A stretch of 64,000 nucleotides of DNA from Pisaster brevispinus (GCA_023634235.1 JAMKCF010000011.1:6801218-6865217), one strand, 5' to 3'; positions 36,041 through 48,944 are shown, numbered from the stretch's first letter. The notes: a model not told the origin generated them from the sequence alone. A program made the numbers and translations.

Positions 36041-36535
36041 CTTAAAGGCAAAGTATACCTTTGGTTTTGGGAATCGTTCGATTGTTTTAAGCCTATATAA
36101 ATGGAGATTTATACAATAAAACTAGCCTGTGAACAATTTCGTTTCAAAAGGTGGTAATGTTTTTGAGGTATCGCCAAAAATTTGGAGTGGCTTTTAGTTC
36201 CAACTGGGATATTTTCCACTACGAGATAACTCACCTGAAAGGTATCATACACGATTGGTAGAGCTGACAAAAGAGTCGCAGACAGTGTTCATGTTTTGTG
36301 TGATCAACAAAATACATGATATGAGAAACTTGTGAAAATTAAGGCTTCATCGGTTTTGTTGGTCAGGAGAAAATATTGAAAAACCATGTCCAATTTTGGT
36401 TGTAACATTTTTTTTAGATATTCAGATACAGTTGACTATCACTTCATTTCAGAGGAAAATATTTTATCAACAATTTGGTTAAAATTTAACGGTGATATTT
36501 TTAATCCTTACCAATCTTGTATAATACCTTTGAAG
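36041..36535. mobile_element. MITE-like repeat of the TTAAAGG family
   Basis: Starts TTAAAGGCAAAGTATACCTT at about 36043 and ends with an inverted TATAATACCTTTGAAG near 36520-36535. It is non-coding and in the same family as 60611-61020. Confidence 0.55.
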
Positions 36536-37561
36536 CTTTTATAACTAACCTTTCTGGAGCTACTAATAATATCTGTCTGCTTTGTACTTATCTCTTAACT
36601 CTGTTCTTGGCATGGATGGTGGTTTGATCACAGTCTAGGTTTAAATGCTAGTGTCTTTATCCATTCCAAACTTAACACATACACAGGACTGTTCTAACGA
36701 GATGTCAGCCTGAAGTGCATGGTTTTGGCAGTGCTGATAGGGGAAAATTATGGGATTCATAACGGTAGTGAGATTAAGGGGAGGGGGGGGTCAATTAGAA
36801 ATGGGTACAGAAATTAAAGTTTATGTTAATTATTTCAAGTAGTTAGATTCATATTGGTCACAGATTTGTGGAGTTTTGTTTTCTTTTTTCTTAAATGAGA
36901 ATGACTTTTTTGTCAACTGTGACTCAACATATTTATATATGAATGTGGTCATGCGTTGATGTAGGATTTTCAGCGGACACGGGTGTTTTGGATAGTCAAT
37001 ATTGATATGAGTGGTGCTTATCCACTGTTTGTGTCGTACTTCATCGTGTTGTCGGTTCTGTGTCTTGTTTTTTCATGGACGATAGTTGTTTGCTAATCGA
37101 AACCAAAAGAATAGGCGTTTGAACTAACATTTAGGTTCGGCTGTACTTCTCTGCATGTCCGAGTTGTAGAAACTCAAAGACGGTTGGCACGAATAATGGA
37201 CTGTGTCCTTAATATCCATGTCAAGCCTAACCAGGAATGGATGACTCTGGTAGGAAAAACCAGCTCGCAATAAAGTCATGTCCGTTAAACAGAAGGCCAA
37301 CTTTTAATCACACTGAAACATCATGTTTGGTGCGGAAGGATATTGTAAACTTTGTGTATAACATAACTTAAAACTTTAAATCTCTTAAATAGGGAATTCA
37401 TTGTACAATCTTTGAGGGTTTGCACATCATTTGGTGACCTCCCAAGAAATCCGTTTCTTCACTGGGCAAACGAAGGTCCTCATCGAATTCATAGTACAAA
37501 ATGGTGATAAGCAACATCGAAGATTAGCCCGCCCAATAGTTTTGAGAGGATAGCAGGTATC

Positions 37562-37627
37562 CCCACTCACCGGTCCTTTTCTATTGTTCTTGTCAGCGAG
37601 AACAATGGAAAAGGACTGGTGAGTGGG
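37562..37627 (+). ncRNA. candidate hairpin RNA (29-bp stem, 8-nt loop)
   Basis: Left arm 37562-37590 (starts CCCACTCACCGGTCC) and right arm 37599-37627 pair over all 29 positions. The only two differences fall on G-U wobble pairs, so as RNA on the + strand the stem is unbroken. The loop is TGTCAGCG. A further CAGG/CCTG pairing lies just outside. It sits in the sense direction inside a tropomyosin intron. It could be a microRNA-like precursor, or just a young fold-back repeat. I do not recognise a known microRNA in the arms. Confidence 0.4.
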
Positions 37628-40600
37628 ACGCCTGACAGGGTCTCCAAAATCTCCCACTGGGAATCAACTTTTATGGAGAATTTCAAAAATTACAAACTGA
37701 AATGTGTAACTGCCTACCAATCTATTAACCTTCAAAACAAACGCCAACAAAAACTGTTCTGGTGTTGTGGAGTAATGAGAGAAACTGTTCCGTGAAAGAA
37801 CCTGAAGCAATTATGGCGGGCATGTCAAACTTTTGTGCATAAGAGACAGTTTGGGGATATTTAACCAGCGGTGTGCACCCTCCAGTCAAGATCCTTAGAG
37901 TGATGTTTGTTTAACGCCCATTGTGAATGCTCAAAGGAATGGTCAGTGAACGTATTTAACACTAGTCGACATCGTGGTTTGATTTTTGCATGGAGGAATT
38001 AATCTATGTCCCCCCCCCCCCAACATTCTTATTCAATTGATTATTGGTCATCCAAAATGGTACAAGGAAATGCAAAAATAAAAGATTCACAGTGAAATTC
38101 GTCTAACATTCACTCCAACAATAACAGAATGGTCTTGCAGGCCCATAATGAGGACCTGGGAAAACATTTAGAGGGAAACAGATTATGCAAATAATTCTTG
38201 TGTGGAAACACAACAAATTTATTGAACTCTTTCTAAATTTTGGAATCAAATCAAACACACAATTTAAATGTTGTTTTTAAATTGCTGTATATTGAACCGA
38301 ACAACTTCAGGGGTTTTTCATAAATTATTGAGAAGATCTTGAAGATTTTGTTTTCTTCGCTAAGCTCATGTATCTAGTTTTTTTAATAGTTTTTTTTTGC
38401 TTTAGCCACTTTCACTTTGTCAGCTTAGGGAACTTTTGCCAATATATACAACAGATAGGCTGAGCGTTTGTCATTACCAAAAGCTTGAGAGCATGGGTGT
38501 GGCATTTCTTTTAGTTTGTTTGGATTAATAATTAACAAAAAAAGGAAACAACATAAAACCAAAAGACAATACACCAGTCATGAGGCTGCTGAGTTTAAAG
38601 ACAAGAGATGACGCAGCGACACTGTCCTAAGAATGACGTCCCATCAAAAGGGCTGAGTCGGTCACGACTTGTTCCCCCCGGTAAGAAGGAATTTCACAAT
38701 TCTGTGTGGTTTTACTTTTTTTATTGTTACATTTTTTTTTTTGATTCAGTGATTATAGAATTAAAAGCATGATGGTAAATGGAATGGATTGGTTTACACA
38801 CGACCATCTTGATATATCCTGGAAATATATACATGTATCAAGCTAGATGTAGCCGTAAGAAGTTTAGTTATCCGACAAGACCCAGTGAATACCAGAATCT
38901 GTACCTCGTGTAAGGGTGTATTCTGGCCGATGCCTTGTGGGTTGAAAAGAAACATTTGAAGGTGAAATGGCAGGGATTCGATCGCAGTGACTTTCTTAGG
39001 AAGAGGCCCTTGTTTTTGTTGTTATGTTTTTTCTTCTCGCAATCTGATTGAATCACGACTTTACCTTAATGCTGGTTGTACTTCTTTTGAAACTCGTGAG
39101 GAGAAAGTTTACACTTTCCTACTCCAAATGAGCGGACAGAGGGGCACTCTTCAATTTCTCTGTAATCTGTACATTTTTGGGGGGAGGGGACCGTGGTTTG
39201 TTTTCACTTCTCACAAAACTTAAATCTTCAAATTGGTGAAAAATCTGAACAAAGGTATGAAATAGTTGTGTTTACTTTGTTGATGGTTGGTTGAGAGGCT
39301 GTAAGTGATAACCGAAATCTCAACAGTACATCCAGTGACTCGGCTTTAATCAGTGGAGAGTATCATTACTACATTGTAATCTATGCTTGTACACAGTTTC
39401 ATATACACAACCATTTCATTATTCAATCGTCTTGCTTGGCAGACGGGCATCTTTCAGTTTCTGGGTTTCTCTTGTCATTCTACATACCTTGTTGCAGCTA
39501 TGCCCGGCTTATCCAACGTATACATAATCATTGCTGTAGTGTTATACATGCAGGGTTGTCCCCATGCACAGGTTAGCGTATCGAGCCGATATGCAAACAT
39601 TGCAGCCGATACAACAAATAATATTATTTTTGTAAACTTCAGATCAAAGTCACGAACAAATCAGAAAGAAAAACTATTTTGGAATGTCCCAGATTGCACG
39701 GAAGGTTTAATGCCAAGTAAAAAAGAAAACATTCTGAGGACTTCATTTTCAATTCAGTGTGCTTCGGACAGACAAAATGCACCCCCCCCCCCCTCTCCCT
39801 GTGTTGAAAACACCTGGGGAGAACCCTGACATGTACCATCACTAGTCTACCCCCCATTCAGCACTAAGCTTCCAGCAGTTTTAGAAACATTGTAGAGCGT
39901 TAATATATTGGGCTTGAGCTGGTTGTGTCTGGGGCTTGGCGTTTGTATCAACATTCTTAATATGACAAAAAACAAAACCGAATGTCCTATTAACTGAATT
40001 TATACCATGTGCTTTTTTACTAGACTAGGCAATCTCTTTGAACTCAATTGGCTAACGTCTTGTGGTTTGTAGAAGTGTTCAAAGGGTAAACAGGAAAACC
40101 ATTATGTAAATCATTTGGAAGTATACATTCAACATTGTTGAAGACATTTTTTAAGAATTCATTTATAGAGCTCTTCCTGTGTAAAAATGATGCTTTAAAA
40201 AAAAACAAAAAAACACACACAACCAAAACAAAAACCAAGAATTTCCTTTTTGTGGTTGTGAACAGGAAATATTTCCTGCCATAAACTCGTCGGCATCACG
40301 AGTGTCTGACGTTCTGATTGGTCAATACACAACAAAAAAGGAAATGCGTCTGTGATGATGTTTGCGTCCAGACTAGTGTTGCTACGACATTGAGAGTTAC
40401 CGGGGCAACAATAGGGGACTGAGGAGAAAACATTTTCTAAACAAACATTGATTTAGATTTGAATGTTTATCTATTTCTGGAAAATGTTTGTTCTTTAAAT
40501 AAATTTGAAGCAAATAATCCTGTCTGTACTGTGGGGAATATAATTTCCTTCTCTTTGATTAAAAAAGAAAATCTTTCTTCAGATTTCTTTTTTAAAACAG

Positions 40601-41651
40601 TAACAGAATTTCAGCCTTGATTTTATTGGTAACTACTCGTAAAAAGAAAGGATTTCAAATTAATCTATTATTGCACCTGAAAATTCAGATTGTGCATTTT
40701 GACCAATCAAAAGGCAAGGACACTTTCCACGGCCACTTTCCATTGATTCATTGAGATGTATGTAGAGTTTTCTTGCAGTGGTTGCACAGGATTGGATAAA
40801 AAAAGATTGTGGTGCTGACGACGGTGACCAAAAAACAAATTCATCAAATTATTGATGGTGCACCTCAAGTCCTTGTTTTGATTGACTGGGCAGTCAGTGC
40901 ACACTCTCTCTAGAAGGAAACTTATTTGAAGATGGGTTCCATTTCTTTTTCGTACTTACTCAACATCTAAAGACCACCAAGATGTTTGTCCAGTCCTGTG
41001 CTGTGCTTATTGGCTCAAAATCAGTCACATCTCGTTCATTGTCAAACCGCTGCTAAAGCATCAGCCGTGCTGAATCACCCCAAACTTCATATGGGAAGTG
41101 TAAGGGCTTCCTTTTGAAGAAGCACATTGAAAAAAATTGCTTCAATCGCCGGTTTTGATGAGGGATCGGAGATGGTTGTAGATGCTTGGTGGCTGTTCAT
41201 GGTGTTTTCCTCTAGTCACTGGTCTGTGAACTGAGTAACTCTCGGTTCAGACTTCACCTGAATGCAAACTGAAGTGACTGGCAGAAATGATGGCTATAAA
41301 ATAACTGGTATTGAATAGATCTTTGTACACGGTCTGTTTACCGCTTTGCTTGAGTGCTGTATCGTGGTCTTGCATTTCCGACAGTTGTGCAGAGGCAAAA
41401 TGGTTTCTCATACTTCTGCAAAGTGGTGAGCAAACTGTGACATCATCAGTACTATCAGAAGACGGTCTGATGTTTGCTTTGCATTCAAATGAAGTTCAAA
41501 CCATTGTGAGCGGCTACGAAGCATCACTGACCTCTCTCCCTCTCGACCACCCCCCTCCCCAACACCCCACCCCCAAAATCCACCTGTGACTGATTCAGAG
41601 CCAACCCCCCTTTTTTATTAATCTTAAGTCTGCATGTAACATTTTCTACAG

Positions 41652-41734
41652 ACAATCTGTACAAGGAGAGAGAGAAATGCAACAAACTTAAAAGTGAGCT
41701 GGACGAGGTGACCACTGAACTCGGCCTACTATGA
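41652..41734 (+). CDS. tropomyosin terminal exon 9-alpha, residues 258-284 and stop
   Basis: Acceptor tttctacag; two bases complete Asp258, then 26 codons (DNLYKEREKCNKLKSELDEV, ending TTELGLL) and TGA at 41732-41734. Gives exactly 284 residues with exon 1a. The end is rich in charged residues and Leu, unlike the aromatic ends of the other two. I cannot assign it to muscle or non-muscle from sequence alone; the non-aromatic end suggests cytoskeletal use. No AATAAA was seen for about 1.2 kb; one at 42963-42968 lies inside a MITE. Confidence 0.93.
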
Positions 41735-42620
41735 GCTACGCATTAATCGTCTCGTCTTATCCAGTCCCTCTGTGGTCTGCATTATTCCTATTTTTGTTTT
41801 GATTTTAAAATGATTGTATACCCCCAAAAGGGGCGGGTGGGGGGGTGATTCCATGGAGGATGGGAGAGTGGCGCACAGGGATTGTAGAAGTGGGGAGAGG
41901 GAACATACAGAACACCTTTTTGTATTTAAGTACGGCCAACAAAAGTGATTCGTAAAATGAAATTTGATGGAACAGAATCCCAGCAAATGACACCCGACTC
42001 TTCTCGTCAGTCAGTCTTCGGACATTTTCACCTCCATGTCGGATAGAAAAGTGTGACTCTGGCCAAATGTATCCATCTTGACAAGTTTAAAACATCAGTT
42101 TAGTCTCGTGTTTGGTCCCGAGATCAAAGTACAAACACCACTGCAACTCCTCCAACAGACTCTCTTGTGCCGCAATCATCACCTTTGCTTGGAATCACCA
42201 CCCTCATCTATCTCTCCTTCACTCTGCTGTTCTGAAAACCCTTTCAACACCTGACACCCTCCTTTTTTTAGAACTAGCAACTCACTTCAAAAGCATGTCC
42301 CATAGTTTTAATGCCATGTTGGCTTGGTGTCCTAGACCTTGTCAGCAGAAAAACAAGTTCTGCTCTGTGCGTAAAGTACACTCTCAGGTTTAAGCGTTTG
42401 CCGCTTGCATGCTGCATGGTGGCTTTGTGTCTGCATTAGAGTAATGTAACCAAACTGCCATTGACCCACCCTCCCCAAAAAAAATCAACACTTCATTCAA
42501 ACTCTTCTGCTCTCAAGCTCTTGAGAAATTTAGCCCAAGATTTGATGGGGTAAGTATGTCCAGGTACTTTCTGGAAATCAAAATCGCAAAGCTTTGGGAC
42601 ATGCATGGGTTGTTGGCTTT

Positions 42621-43091
42621 AGAGGGGCTCCTAGGTCAAATTCAGTTTTGTGATCCGCTCAGTTTTTTATAGGTAGAATCCTTATCAAAATGGGTGGACA
42701 AATTTCAAGTCTCCAACCTTGCGCTAAAATGGTGTAAAATGCCACTGTGTTTGATACCCCTTTAAATGCAGTTTTTTGTCAAATGACCTCACATTTCAAA
42801 TGTATGGTCTGTACATGTTTTTTACAGAGAACTTTCAGTTCTTTCCTAAAATTCTTATGATAGTCAATCAAGACGGCATTGAATTTGAGCTCATGTACCA
42901 GACCCATTTGTTTTTGCTGTCGGATGACGTCATGTTTCAAACTTCACTCTGAAATAGTATCAAATAAATTGATACTCTTCACCATTTTACCCTGTGACCT
43001 GAAACTTGAGACGTTTCCCCCAATTTCATGAGGACTATCCGTTGGAAAATTAGTACATCACTAAAACTCAGTTTGACCTTGGAGCCTCTCA
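42621..43091. mobile_element. MITE with about 30-bp imperfect terminal inverted repeats
   Basis: Left end GAGGGGCTCCTAGGTCAAAT then TCAGTTTTGTGAT (from 42622). Right end, read inverted from 43090, is GAGAGGCTCCAAGGTCAAAC then TGAGTTTTAGTGAT. About 470 bp and non-coding. It contains a CRE palindrome at 42925-42932 and an AATAAA at 42963-42968, so it may have brought regulatory signals into the 3' part of the gene. Confidence 0.75.
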
Positions 43092-46000
43092 TTAACAAAG
43101 CTATCTCATTGAATTGAAATGTTCCTCATTGTGAAATCTTGGGAGCTGGTTTTTGCTAACTGCCTAATTAGCATAAAGGTTGTATGCAAATTACCTTAAA
43201 GGGTCATCTTTTGTGTTACATTTCATCAGTGAAACAGCTTCCTAATGCAATATCTTCTTCCTTTCATATGCACCTGTCAAAAGGCGGCTGCTTGAGGGTG
43301 CTGTGACTTGCTATTTATAACGGCTGCAAAAGCAGAAGAAATGGCAGTCTCTGATAATATTCACTGTGTGCACTTCCAATATTAAAGGTCGTTGCTTGAA
43401 ATATGCATGAAATGGGAGACGGGCTTTTTTCCTCTCTTCCCCGACTTCAATTTGTGTTTTTGAACAAATTTGGCTGCTTCCATTGCATCTTACTGGCAAA
43501 TGATCTCAGATAAGTTGTATAAATTGACACTTTTCAGAAGTGTTTTAAAGGCACAGGATGAGCTCTGCCATTTGCCTGCTGCTAGCCTTGGTATAAATAA
43601 TTCGAGTCTGGTGACCCTCATGTAGTGCGCTGTTGGGAGTGTTGTGATTAACTAGATTCCAGAGAAGGCACAATTGTATTTTCATTCTAGACCCAGAAGT
43701 TGTAGGGGGGAATATATCGCAAAACTAACCTAGCAGGAGTTTAAAGTGAAGTTTCAGACAAATTTTCCAACCAGGACTGTTAACAAAGTTGTGCCTTCTC
43801 ATTTTAAGTATGAATTAAAAGCAGAAACAGACATTGTGTGTGCACTTAAAAAGACCAAATAATTTTTGCTGATTTTGTATTTAATAACGGCATATGCCAA
43901 AAATGCCGTGCAAAAAGTGGGGTATTTTAGCATTTTTAATCCAGGTAGTGACATACACTACACCTGGACAACCGAGGAGTTATGTTAAGATGGTGACAGG
44001 TTTAATGCACACACTATTTTCACAATTAGTGGCGTGTCTCACTATTTTCACAAACGGTGATGTGTCTCAGCAGATCTGGTTGTTTTCCCGTGTGACCTTT
44101 ATCTGGGTAACATTTGCATAATGCATGTCTCCTGGGAGAGCGATTGTCATCAACATCTCTTCCTTCATTTAGCCAAGAATCATATTCTGTACAACGATAG
44201 AAAGTGGCATTTTTCCCTTACAGATGAATCCTACATTTGGTTTCAAATTTTTTTCAAATTTTGAGGAATATGGATAAGAAAATTGCGGATTCTTTGTGTT
44301 AATTTTTGTTTTACAATAAATAGGTACAAAACTACACTACCTTTGGAGTCGAGGGATTTCATAAAAACCTATGGAAATTGTTTTGAAAACCCTTATTCCC
44401 CCCCAAAACTCAAATTATTGACCTCACACTCTGGAAGGAAAAATCATGCTTTCCATTGTTTTGGGGGTTTTGGTGGGTTTTTTCCTCTCCCACTTTCTCT
44501 CAAAAGGTTTTCTATATGATTGATTCATAGACCTAATTACAACATGTACATGTACATGTAGTTGCATTGGAAAGTATTCAAAGAAAATTGGCCCTCTATT
44601 GACAGAATATGATCACTCATCAAACAAGCTGATTTTACTGTGGTGAACAGACTACTAACAAGTCTGTTGACTGGTGTAAACAATCAAATTACTTTGAACA
44701 GGCACTATGTTCATACCAACAAAAACATCAGAATTTATACATGATTTTACTTTTGTTTTATTTACCATTATAACTTCATTTAAGTTGCCACACATAACCC
44801 CCAAGAAATAGAACAACTTGAAGAAAAAAAAGTTTGATTTAGGAGGAAGCTTACCAAAATGAAACTGAAACAACATTTATCATTTTAAGATTTGTCTACA
44901 TATTGGGGGGGGGGGTCATGACACTCAGACCCTTGGATTTTATCAATGGCAATCTGAGTTCTATGGAAAAAATTAAAACTCCTGAAATGGAGTTAAATCA
45001 GCATAATCCTATCACAATTCTTTACTCAAACATAATTAATTTTTCTATTTCTATTGACTCTAGCTTCTTCTAAATTTGAGCCCTTTTGTTTGATCATTAA
45101 CATGCTTGTGTTTTTTCAGCATTTATTGTTGCTTTGGAAACATAAAAACCTGAAAGTCAATTTCTTTGAGTAATTTCCCTATGTTTTCGTAGAGGAGGTT
45201 GCACTTTTAGCAAATTTTGATGTGTTAGTGGGGACTTGGTGGGTTTAGGGAAGGGGGGATTTAATCACATGTGAGGGTAGTTTCAATCTAAGAACTGGAC
45301 AACAAGACACAAATTGAGTATTAGAGTTTAGCGCCCTCTATTTTCCACTCCTGGTTTACCTTCCCTGGCCTCGGCCTTTCTCCCAAAAATTGTAATTTGT
45401 ACTTTGATTAGTCAATGTCTTGTGATGCCACGTTAAATGAACAGGCGCGTTGTCCAAAATGTAATTGAGCGAAACACACTTGTCCACTGTTTTAAAAGTT
45501 CACAGTGGAATTGTGTTGTCATGATGGCTCTTAGTGAACTATCACAGACCTCAGTGAATAGTGCATGTGTGTAAGATGGAAGTCTTGCATCAAACCGTAA
45601 CGCAAGAGACAGCTTAGTGGTCAAGTTTTGTTTTTGCGTACTAATACTTGCTAACTAACGGAATTAACCTTGCAGTGTTGTTCATCATCAGGTAGTCTTC
45701 TCGTTCTGTGTGTTTTGTCCATGGGTCGACAGTGTTTTTCTATCATTGTTGGTGTGTCAAACCATATTGCACTGTTGTTTCTGTGTCAAGATGGTGTAGT
45801 GGTTCATATTGACATTCCAATTATCTTCTCATATAATCACATTGGATGTGAGAATGGAACCCACAGCATCGGAAATCTGTCCTGATTGAAAATTCATTTG
45901 AGTATGATTCTCCATTTTTGGTTGCGGACAATTTTTACCTCTTATTGTTTTTATTAAATAATGAATAGCAAGATTATTTGTAGGTATCGTTTTAAAGTAA

Positions 46001-46740
46001 CACAGGCTAGCCTTTCTTTAATCTGTTAGCAAGGTTATCAAGGCGATTGTTGATTTCATTTATTACTTGACACTGCACCAGCACCACATTAATCTCTTTC
46101 TCATGTCTTATTCCTCCATGAATTTTGTTTTTTTAAGTGCCTCGGTTAACAGTTTTATTTTAACACTGCTCATGTTTTCAACTAACAACGTTTTCCTTAA
46201 AAGTGCTTCCTTGAGTGAGATATCATTAGCTGCAGGAAAATAGATTGGCATGAATCTTGAGAGTCGTGGAGCGTTTGGTGTTTGGTAACCATGTCAGCGC
46301 TCGGATTCATCCACGAATATACTCTAATCATCACTTTGAAAAAAACTTTACATCCTTGAAGACAGACAGAATACAGTCCGATATGCAATTAGTTTTTGAT
46401 TACTTTAATTATGTGTTTCTGGTACCAAGACTGCGAGTGCCCAGTCTGAATGTGTATCTCAACAAGGAACCCGACTCTCACTACAGGAATGCATGCTGAT
46501 GTGCTGATTAACTCCCATCAATGTACCCAATGCTGGTCATGTTCCACTACTAACATGGTTTTGGGGGCCTGGGTATTTTTTAGTCCTACTCCTACACTCT
46601 TTTTCTCTTGGGTTTATCCAGAAGTCAATTGTTGTATAAGACTGTGTCTAAAGCAGCTATAGAAATGTAGCCAAATAGAATCAGCGCCTAATTTCATAGA
46701 ACTGTTCAAGCACTAAGAAAATAAGCTTGCAAAACAATTG

Positions 46741-46843
46741 TACTTACCAGAAGAAGGTTACCAGCCAAAATTATATATGTGCCGCATGCAAGTGTACTTA
46801 CCAGAAGAAGGTTACCAGCCAAAATTATATATGTGCCGCATGC
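46741..46843. repeat. 54-bp-period direct duplication inside a dispersed repeat
   Basis: Bases 46741-46789 and 46795-46843 are identical (TACTTACCAGAAGAAGGTTA, then the CCAGCCAAAATTATATATG core). The core is that of the repeat family seen at 18240 and 59317. Identity over 49 bp implies a recent duplication. Confidence 0.9.
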
Positions 46844-47379
46844 TTGATGGTTGATGCCAGGAATGGTCGTTGCCATTAGATGTTCACATCAAGGCTGTGT
46901 GCAAAGGGAGTAGTATTACCTGTGGTCACAAGATGAAGCTGTTACTGTTGTGAGACTGCTTTGGGTCTATGACAAGACCATTGAACCCGGTCATGGTCCA
47001 CTGACGATACTTATGTTGTCACAACTATTGTCAAGGATGCCGACTTCAGACACGGCCTTACACACATACCCGAAAATTGTCTCATCGCTTTGCACAGAGC
47101 ATTTACACTTTGTGCCTCAGTTTTTCCCTCATAACATTAACTAGCATAGGGAAGCAACCAGATCTGCTGTAAATGACATTTCTGTCTTGGAATTGTCTTT
47201 TATTATTGCTGGAAACTATTGCTGATGCAGTTTTTCTGTTTGTTTAATTTTTTTCTTTTCTTATTTTTTGCAATGTTTTGCATTTATATTATAATAAGAT
47301 TCATGTCTAATGAACCATTTATTTTTCTCTGTGATTTAATAATACTAATGTTGTATATTTTTCTTGTTTTCTTCTCTTT

Positions 47380-47516
47380 TCTGTATATTCCTATTCCTTT
47401 ACTTCCTTTCCACTCTCCTCCCTTTGTCCCGTCCCGTCCCGTCCCGTCCCGTCCCTACCCTCTAACCTCCCCTTTCTGTCACCCACCATCCTCTGTCATT
47501 CGCTGTGCATCTGCAG
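47380..47516 (+). promoter_or_regulatory. pyrimidine tract with six GTCCC repeats before exon 9-beta
   Basis: From about 47380 to the ctgcag acceptor the + strand is mostly C and T. (GTCCC)6 occupies 47426-47455. This is a long, unusual 3' splice-site region and a good candidate for pyrimidine-binding splicing factors. The pentamer repeat may vary in number between individuals. Confidence 0.6.
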
Positions 47517-47599
47517 ATGACTTGAATCTAACTAAGGAAAAACTCTACACCATGCAAACAGAGTACGATCAAGCACTCTGCGACATGGGCAACTTTTGA
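47517..47599 (+). CDS. tropomyosin terminal exon 9-beta, residues 258-284 and stop
   Basis: Acceptor ctgcag; codes DDLNLTKEKLYTMQTEYDQA then LCDMGNF and TGA (47597-47599). The end …YDQALCDMGNF resembles the vertebrate striated-muscle 9a end (…LDHALNDMTSI), so I infer a muscle isoform. The last 9-11 residues form the head-to-tail overlap and help bind troponin T in muscle. A longer open frame reaching back to 47219 is intronic, because the acceptor and phase fix the exon start at 47517. Confidence 0.94.
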
Positions 47600-48944
47600 G
47601 TGAGCTCGGCACCCACAAGTCTCCACAAGCAACCTTCGAAACTCCCCTCTCCCGGCATTCTTAATCTTAGCAACTGTAGCTCGGCCTCTCCAGATCTCCA
47701 GATTGCCTGCTCCATTTTATCCTTTTAATTGATGACACCCATCATTTCGGTTTGATTGATGACCACAATATGATTGTTATTAACGGTGTAGTCACAGTGG
47801 TAGTTGTATTTCATGACAGGTGAACGAAATGGCCCCCAAAGTGGGTCGTCTCAAAGTGGCTTTGAACATTGGGAAGACGTCGGATTTTTCAACTTCACCA
47901 TCAGTATGTGCCTTTCTTTGAAACCAGGTGTACACTCATGTTTTTCACTTTCCCACTTGGGAAAAGTTTTGAATTCATATCTTCTTTAAACAAAAATTAC
48001 CATTTCGTAAACTATAGCAGAGTGCTGAGACCATTTTGCAAATGATTTTTCATTGCATTCAAATCTTTCACATCCTCATGCTGTAGTTTTAAACCAACAG
48101 CATTTGCCTCCTAAATACTTCCAGTGGTGTTTACAGCCGTCGTACATAATCCCACATCTCCCAATGTTTGAAGTCGTGTCATAATAGTCGATACATTTCC
48201 GATCATAGTCCCTGTCCACAGACCATTGTCTACAAATGAAGACTGCCCTCTGTTGACAGTGACTGCCCAATTGAATGGTTAATTGCGTAAAATGTAAAAT
48301 GTCTTGAAAGTTGTGGTGGTGGTTTTTTTATTTGTTTTTATATTGTTATTACTGTTATTGTTATTGTTATTATTATTATTATTATTACAGTGCACTTTGC
48401 ATGTATCTGTGGATGAAATAGTACAGTAATGGGGAAATCTGTTTTGTAAAGTATGTATCTCGTTTCTTAGAAGTTAATCAATGTAGTGTGTAGACTTCCT
48501 CAGAAATATTCGACAAATTTTTAAAAAAAATATTAATTTTGTACGTTATAATATTGAATTCATTCCAAGTTGCATAGGTTAGGCTTTTTTGGATAGTTTT
48601 TATCTTTTGCGTTTAGTTGTTTGTTTGTCTATGCAACTTAAGACATTCTCTTGATTTTTGTTTTCTCTTTACTTCTTTTCATTCCCGATGTTAATCGCCA
48701 ACCTCCTTGTGTTTGTTACCACTATACCCTAATCCCCCCACGTTTTTCTTCACACTTTTTTGTTTGTTGTGCTTTCGTTTCTCACTTCCTTTGTTTCTCG
48801 TTATCATTCGCTGTTGTCTTGTCCTTTGGTTATGTTTTTCTTGTACTGACCTTTCATCTTTCCCTTTGTATGTCTCGCTCCCACGTGACCTGTTTCCATG
48901 GCAACATATTGTTTGTCAATCCCTCCCTTGTTTCTGTACCACAG
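47600..48944 (+). other. 9-beta 3' UTR and sequence before 9-gamma
   Basis: 1.3 kb with no canonical AATAAA that I could find. It includes an ATT/GTT trinucleotide microsatellite at about 48345-48387. The final 300 bp (about 48640-48943) are pyrimidine-rich and end in the accacag acceptor of 9-gamma. Confidence 0.6.

Larger units (their letters stand above)
33102..41651 (+). other. 8.6-kb intron before the first terminal exon
   Basis: No further exon was found. It holds two hairpins (33126-33154 and 37562-37627), a 3x CTCCGATC repeat at 33646-33671, a MITE-like copy at about 36041-36535, CArG-matching sites at 34505 and 35035 that may be chance, and several homopolymers. The last 110 bp before exon 9-alpha include a C-rich stretch (41540-41615). 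Confidence 0.7.
41735..47379 (+). other. 9-alpha 3' UTR and intron sequence before 9-beta
   Basis: No further exon recognised. It contains the MITE at 42621-43091, a tandem 54-bp duplication at 46741-46843, G runs near 44905 and several AT-rich tracts. A CArG-matching CCATTTTTGG at 45912-45921 is probably chance. Confidence 0.65.

Noticed and set aside
39383..39829. 148-codon frame in the large intron before exon 9-alpha
   Set aside because: No heptads, no conserved motif and it ends in a poly-Pro tract from a C run.
34505..45921. Further CArG-like matches at 34505, 35035, 36390 and 45912
   Set aside because: About five matches are expected by chance in AT-rich DNA of this size and none sits near a likely promoter.
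47219..47516. Open frame continuing upstream of exon 9-beta
   Set aside because: In frame with the exon by chance; encodes Phe/Leu and Ser/Pro runs from the pyrimidine tract, and the ctgcag acceptor sets the real border.
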